Assembly (NCBI GenBank): GCA_017444325.1 | Contig: JAFSWV010000049.1 | Location: 1 to 9,322 of the forward strand | Direction of reading: 5' to 3' | Source: a bacterium | Lineage (GTDB): Bacteria; Auribacterota; UBA3054 | Length of the DNA stretch: 9,322 nucleotides | Part shown: piece by piece, positions 6,018 through 9,322 of the stretch | Layout of the letters: the number at the start of each line of letters is the position of its first letter | Numbering within the stretch: the stretch's first letter is position 1 | Position numbers and translations under genes: made by a program | The notes under the pieces: generated by a model | Seen by the model: only the letters and a program-made list of their open reading frames with translations | Told to the model about the DNA's origin: nothing | Databases searched by the model: none

Positions 6018-7463
6018 ATGAAAGAGACGATTATAAGAAGACTGACTTACGGCGCCAACGTCGGCATAGGCATTATATTGGCTTTCGTTCTGGTAATTTT
6101 GGCGAACGCCCTGGCCGCCAAATACCCGAGGCGTTACGACTTCATCCAGAAGCAGGATCTCTACAAGCTCAGTGAAAAGACGCTGAACGTTTTGAAAGAA
6201 CTCCAGCAGCCGGTGGAATTCTACGTTTTCGGCAATCCGCAGAACAGTGAGCTTTACCCGAAGGTCAAGCGTTTAATCGACCAGTACTGCGACGCCAGCT
6301 CCAAAGTGACCTGCATCCTGGCGGACGATTACATTTTGAGAGATCCTGGCAAGATCCAGAAGATCAAGAACCAGTTCAACGTGACCGACTGGGACACCGT
6401 CATCGTGAAAGTGGGCGAGGAGACGAAGGAGCTCAAGGAAAACGACATGGGCGACTTCAAGTTCGAGCACAACTACTATGACTACGGACAGAAGAAGAAA
6501 CTTGTGTTGTTCAAAGCAGAGCAGGCCCTGACCTCCGCCATCCTGGAACTGCAGAATCCCGAGCAGAAGAACGTCTATTTCACGGTCAACCACGGCGAGA
6601 GAAGCATCCTTAGCAAAGAGGACCGCAACTACCGTATCGTGAAGGAATACCTGGAAAGGGACCGCGTCGTTTGCGCGCCCTTAGAACTCTACAGGCTATC
6701 CGACATGACGGAGACGAACTGCGATCTATTGGTGATCGCCGGGCCGACCAGGGATTTCCTGGAGGAGGAAGTGGAAGTGCTGCGCCGCTACATAATGCAG
6801 GGCGGACGCGCGCTCATCATGATGGATCCGAATTCAGACTGCAAGAGCATTCCGAAGCTTCTGACTTCCTGCAACATCAATGTCGGCGACGACGTCACCG
6901 TCGATCCAACGACCAGGATAGCGGGCACAGGCTGGTTCGATCTGGTCATTCCGACTTATCCTCCGCACGAGATCACGAAAAACCTCGATTCGCTCAGCAT
7001 CTTCTACATGGCGCGCTCCGTAATGGAGATCAATCCGGACAACAAGGATTATTTTGTCACGCCTTTCCTGCAGACGACTGCGGACGGTTGGGGCGAGACT
7101 AAGTACCACGGCACTTCCTATCACTTCGATGAGAAGACAGACCTTCCCGGACCTGTGACGATCGGCGCGGCCGTTGAGAACAGACGCACGGGACTGAGGC
7201 TCGTCGTCATAGGTGACGCGGATTTCGCCGACAACTTCTATGCCGAGCGTCCCATCTCTAATCGCGACATCTTCCTGAACGCCTGCAACTGGGCGATGCA
7301 GAGAGAATACCTGGTAAGTATCGGGCCGAAGACTATCCAGGAGATCAGGAGCCTGAAACTGAATCGCAAGCAGATCTCTTTGATAAGAACTTTGGTAATA
7401 GTTTTGGTGCCGGCGCTGGCGCTCTCATTGGGCCTCCTTGTTTATGTGCGCCGCCGTCAGTAA
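6018..7463 (+). CDS. GldG-like ABC transporter auxiliary protein
   Basis: This 481-residue protein has a membrane helix at each end (about 12-34 and 453-476) and a large domain on the outer face of the inner membrane between them. The layout matches the ABC_transp_aux / GldG family. Landmarks are DLYKLSEKTLNVLKEL (47-62), an N-terminal subdomain starting with PVEFYVFG (65-72), VYFTVNHGERSI (186-197), DLLVIAGPTRDFLEEEV (236-252), QGGRALIMMDP (261-271) and RLVVIGDADFADN (394-406). The core resembles glutamine-amidotransferase-like folds seen in this family, but I see no catalytic triad to claim. Translation uses GGAG at 6006-6009, eight bases before the ATG. The ATG follows the permease stop by 4 bases, and the positively charged tail VRRRQ suits a cytoplasmic C-terminus. 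Its exact role is not established; with the permease it likely forms the envelope part of the exporter. Confidence 0.9.
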   Translation: MKETIIRRLTYGANVGIGIILAFVLVILANALAAKYPRRYDFIQKQDLYKLSEKTLNVLKELQQPVEFYVFGNPQNSELYPKVKRLIDQYCDASSKVTCILADDYILRDPGKIQKIKNQFNVTDWDTVIVKVGEETKELKENDMGDFKFEHNYYDYGQKKKLVLFKAEQALTSAILELQNPEQKNVYFTVNHGERSILSKEDRNYRIVKEYLERDRVVCAPLELYRLSDMTETNCDLLVIAGPTRDFLEEEVEVLRRYIMQGGRALIMMDPNSDCKSIPKLLTSCNINVGDDVTVDPTTRIAGTGWFDLVIPTYPPHEITKNLDSLSIFYMARSVMEINPDNKDYFVTPFLQTTADGWGETKYHGTSYHFDEKTDLPGPVTIGAAVENRRTGLRLVVIGDADFADNFYAERPISNRDIFLNACNWAMQREYLVSIGPKTIQEIRSLKLNRKQISLIRTLVIVLVPALALSLGLLVYVRRRQ

Positions 7464-7466
7464 GGA
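7461..7466 (+). promoter_or_regulatory. Ribosome site TAAGGA overlapping the GldG-like stop codon
   Basis: The TAA stop of the GldG-like gene begins the Shine-Dalgarno TAAGGA, which sits six bases before the ATG at 7473. It fixes the DUF4340 start and implies coupling between these two extracytoplasmic partners. Confidence 0.6.
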
Positions 7467-7472
7467 ACTTTC

Positions 7473-9284
7473 ATGAAATTTAAGACCACGTTATTTTTAT
7501 TAATACTCGTTCTGGCGGTCGGCGGCTACGTTTGGTTCGTGGACCGCTTCAAACCAAGTACGGCCGAGCTGAAGCAGACTGAAAAAAGAGTCCTGCAGGA
7601 TTTCCGTCCCGAATTGATCACCAGGATAACTATTGACAGGCAGGTGAGGGAGAACGAGACCGGAAAAGTGCTCCGCCTCGACAAATATGAGCTCGAGAAG
7701 GAAGCGCTGGGCTGGAAACTCGTGAAGCCGGTGAACTTCCCGGTCAACACCCCGCTTGTCCGCCAGATCCTGGACAATCTGAAGAAAGTTGATCAGAACC
7801 GCTTCATCTCCGGCAACGAGTACGAGAACATGAACCGCGACGCCACCGGACTGAACGCACCGGACATCATTGCGACTTTCGAAACGCCGCAGACTTCCGT
7901 CGTTCTGCGCGTGGGCGCCCAGGTCCCGTTGGGCTGGGAATACTACGCCGAACTGAAGGGCAAGCGCCAGGCTTACTTTATCCCGAACCAGATGCGCGAC
8001 ATTCTCTGCTTCGAGACCGACAGCTCCGAGCAGGATGTCAGGCGCAGAAAAGTCTTCGATGTTACGCCGGAATATGTGAACGCCTTGCAGATGTCGATAG
8101 GCGGCTATGAGATCGATCTGAGAAAAGGAAAAGACATCCTGAGCTGGTACACCCAGGCTCCGATCTACGACAGGGGCGACGACAAGCTGATAGGGGATAT
8201 CGTTAAAAAACTTTCCAAAGTTGACGTCTTGGAATACATCGAGCAGCCCAAGGAGAAGGTCGATTTCAAATATTCCGTGGCGCTCGTGCAGAGGGAGAAT
8301 TCCCAGCGGCTGCAGATCAGCGACGTCGTCATCACGGTTGACGAATGGGATGAGACGAACCGCTTCTGTTATGCCAGAAGATCCGAGTACGGCCAGTTCT
8401 TCACGCTGCATCCCGACGTTCTCGATTCCTTCGTGCCCGACGTCGACCACTATCGCGCCAAGACGCTCATAGCGCCGGGCGTTTTCGACGACGTCTGCGA
8501 ACTGGAGCTTATCAAAAACGGCAAGGTCATGAACTTCTCCTTTGACAAACAGGCGAACAAGTGGGATCTCTCAAGCATGCTGACGACGACGCTGAAGGAC
8601 GAGATGGCGATAGAGGACTATGTCTTCCTCTGGATGGACATGCCTATAAAGCGTTTTGCCAGTCCTGAGGAGGCGAGAGCGGCTCTGCAGGAGAAGTTCC
8701 TTGACATGAGAGTGCGCTATCAGGACAGGGACGAATACGAGAATTATGCGCTTTCCGCTCCCAAAGACGGCTTGATGTTCACGGAGCGCATGACGAACGT
8801 TTTCGTCGCCGTGAGCGCTGACGAGGTCGCAAAGCTCTATACGACGAACACCTTCCGCTTCCTGACGAGGGAGGCTATGAACGTTCCGGAAAACGAAGTT
8901 GACAGAATAGAATTGGAGACGCCTGAAACGGCCGTCACCATAAGTTACGGGACGAACTTCTGGCTTGCCACCGAGAACGACAAGACGCGCCAGATCCTTC
9001 CCAGGGTAAGGGACGAAGTGGCCAGCCGCATGCCTGTGCTTATAGACCATTACGTTAAGGAATGCTCCGAACTTGATCTGCCGTCTTTCGGCCTTGACAA
9101 ACCGTTTTTGAAACTGACTTTCATTTTGAAAAAAGGCGAGAGCAAGACCATTGCGCTGGGCAAAGAGGCTGAGTCCGGACGCTACGCCATGCTGGGAGAA
9201 CAGCCCTATGTCTTTGTGGTGAACAAGGAGACCGCGCTTTCCTTGGAGCAGTTCATAGAACTAGCGAGAATTTATCGTGAATGA
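7473..9284 (+). CDS. Membrane-anchored DUF4340 protein with four diverged modules
   Basis: This 603-residue protein has a single N-terminal helix (about 5-23) that anchors it in the inner membrane, with the rest outside. The frame matches DUF4340 proteins that regularly follow GldG-like genes: LITRITIDR (48-56), WKLVKPVNFPVNTPLVRQIL (81-100), then TGLNAPDIIATF and VVLRVG. The same pattern comes back diverged, near 203-318 (LQMSIGG..., WYTQAPI..., CYARRSEYGQFFTLHPDVL), 340-450 (CELELIKNG, KWDLSS, VFVAVSADEV) and 477-600 (DRIELETPE, FWLATEND, FGLDKPFLKLTFILKKGESK, YVFVVNKET). I therefore read it as four modules, the third being the most degenerate. No enzyme motif is seen. Position and coupling point to a structural or substrate-handling partner of the ABC complex. 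The stop is TGA at 9282-9284. A good ribosome site for another gene follows at once, so the operon continues. Confidence 0.9.
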   Translation: MKFKTTLFLLILVLAVGGYVWFVDRFKPSTAELKQTEKRVLQDFRPELITRITIDRQVRENETGKVLRLDKYELEKEALGWKLVKPVNFPVNTPLVRQILDNLKKVDQNRFISGNEYENMNRDATGLNAPDIIATFETPQTSVVLRVGAQVPLGWEYYAELKGKRQAYFIPNQMRDILCFETDSSEQDVRRRKVFDVTPEYVNALQMSIGGYEIDLRKGKDILSWYTQAPIYDRGDDKLIGDIVKKLSKVDVLEYIEQPKEKVDFKYSVALVQRENSQRLQISDVVITVDEWDETNRFCYARRSEYGQFFTLHPDVLDSFVPDVDHYRAKTLIAPGVFDDVCELELIKNGKVMNFSFDKQANKWDLSSMLTTTLKDEMAIEDYVFLWMDMPIKRFASPEEARAALQEKFLDMRVRYQDRDEYENYALSAPKDGLMFTERMTNVFVAVSADEVAKLYTTNTFRFLTREAMNVPENEVDRIELETPETAVTISYGTNFWLATENDKTRQILPRVRDEVASRMPVLIDHYVKECSELDLPSFGLDKPFLKLTFILKKGESKTIALGKEAESGRYAMLGEQPYVFVVNKETALSLEQFIELARIYRE

Positions 9285-9290
9285 CTATCA

Positions 9291-9296
9291 AAGGAG
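9291..9296 (+). promoter_or_regulatory. Shine-Dalgarno AAGGAG for the next operon gene
   Basis: AAGGAG stands seven bases before an ATG at 9304 and only 7 bases after the DUF4340 stop. It is the strongest ribosome site in the window and shows that the cluster continues past the edge. Confidence 0.75.
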
Positions 9297-9303
9297 TCAA
9301 AAC

Positions 9304-9322
9304 ATGAGAAAAGCTATATTTA
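9304..9322 (+). CDS. Start of a further operon gene (partial, first six codons)
   Basis: Only MRKAIF and one extra base are inside the window. A basic residue pair followed by hydrophobic residues would fit the beginning of a signal peptide or membrane anchor, but six residues cannot identify the product. The call rests on the well-placed AAGGAG and the 19-base gap after the DUF4340 stop. Confidence 0.55.

Noticed and set aside
7500..8450. Minus-strand open frame of 316 codons antisense to the DUF4340 gene
   Set aside because: Same shadow effect. Its composition is typical of a reverse-frame artefact, and it lies within a single convincing gene.
1..9322. CRISPR array, tRNA/rRNA genes, transposase or integrase genes, attachment sites
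   Set aside because: I saw no regularly spaced short repeats, no cloverleaf-like or rRNA sequence and no mobile-element protein motifs. The only repeats are the diverged paralogous genes.

Overview
The window looks like a chromosomal segment of a Gram-negative-type bacterium. Support for this comes from Sec signal peptides on three proteins, a GldA/GldF/GldG-type ABC exporter cluster with a DUF4340 protein, tightly packed genes, Shine-Dalgarno sites inside the operon and sigma70-like promoters. I cannot name the taxon. The order ATPase, permease, GldG-like protein, DUF4340 protein is, from memory, common in the Planctomycetota/Verrucomicrobiota/Lentisphaerota group and in some spirochaetes and uncultured relatives, so that broad area is my best guess at low confidence. 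I saw no tRNA, rRNA, CRISPR array, insertion sequence or phage gene.

Left part (1-3031, minus strand): a tandem array of three paralogous secreted proteins of the GLUG / right-handed beta-helix style. Transcribed right to left, they are a copy at 1895-3031 interrupted by an in-frame TAA, an intact 378-residue copy at 756-1892, and a copy starting at 759 that runs off the left edge. They are joined by a 2-base gap and by an ATGA overlap, so they read as one operon. The spot-checked stretch of this array has clearly lower GC than the right half (23 of 60 bases at 2101-2160 against 37 of 60 at 4441-4500).

Middle (3068-4249, minus strand): one gene for a protein with two Nudix domains. The N-terminal half is RppH-like (RNA 5' pyrophosphohydrolase). 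The C-terminal half resembles ADP-sugar diphosphatases. The fusion is the most unusual protein in the window.

Divergent control region (4250-4339): back-to-back promoters. A near-consensus TTTACA-N17-TATAAT drives the plus strand. An extended -10 element, TGCTATAAT, faces the Nudix gene and sits so close to its ATG that the transcript should begin at or next to the start codon (leaderless). The first gene of the secreted-protein array has the same arrangement (TGCTAAAAT, six bases, ATG).

Right part (4340 to beyond 9322, plus strand): a five-gene or longer operon. It encodes a GldA-like ATPase, a six-helix ABC-2 permease (GldF-like), a GldG-like protein with a membrane helix at each end, a 603-residue membrane-anchored DUF4340 protein that appears to contain four diverged copies of one module, and the first six codons of another gene. 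Together these should form an envelope ABC complex: cytoplasmic ATPase, inner-membrane permease and two large extracytoplasmic partners. Its substrate is unknown. No previously undescribed system is proven here. The best leads are the Nudix fusion, the leaderless promoter pair, the interrupted but still conserved paralog, and the fourfold repeat in the DUF4340 protein.
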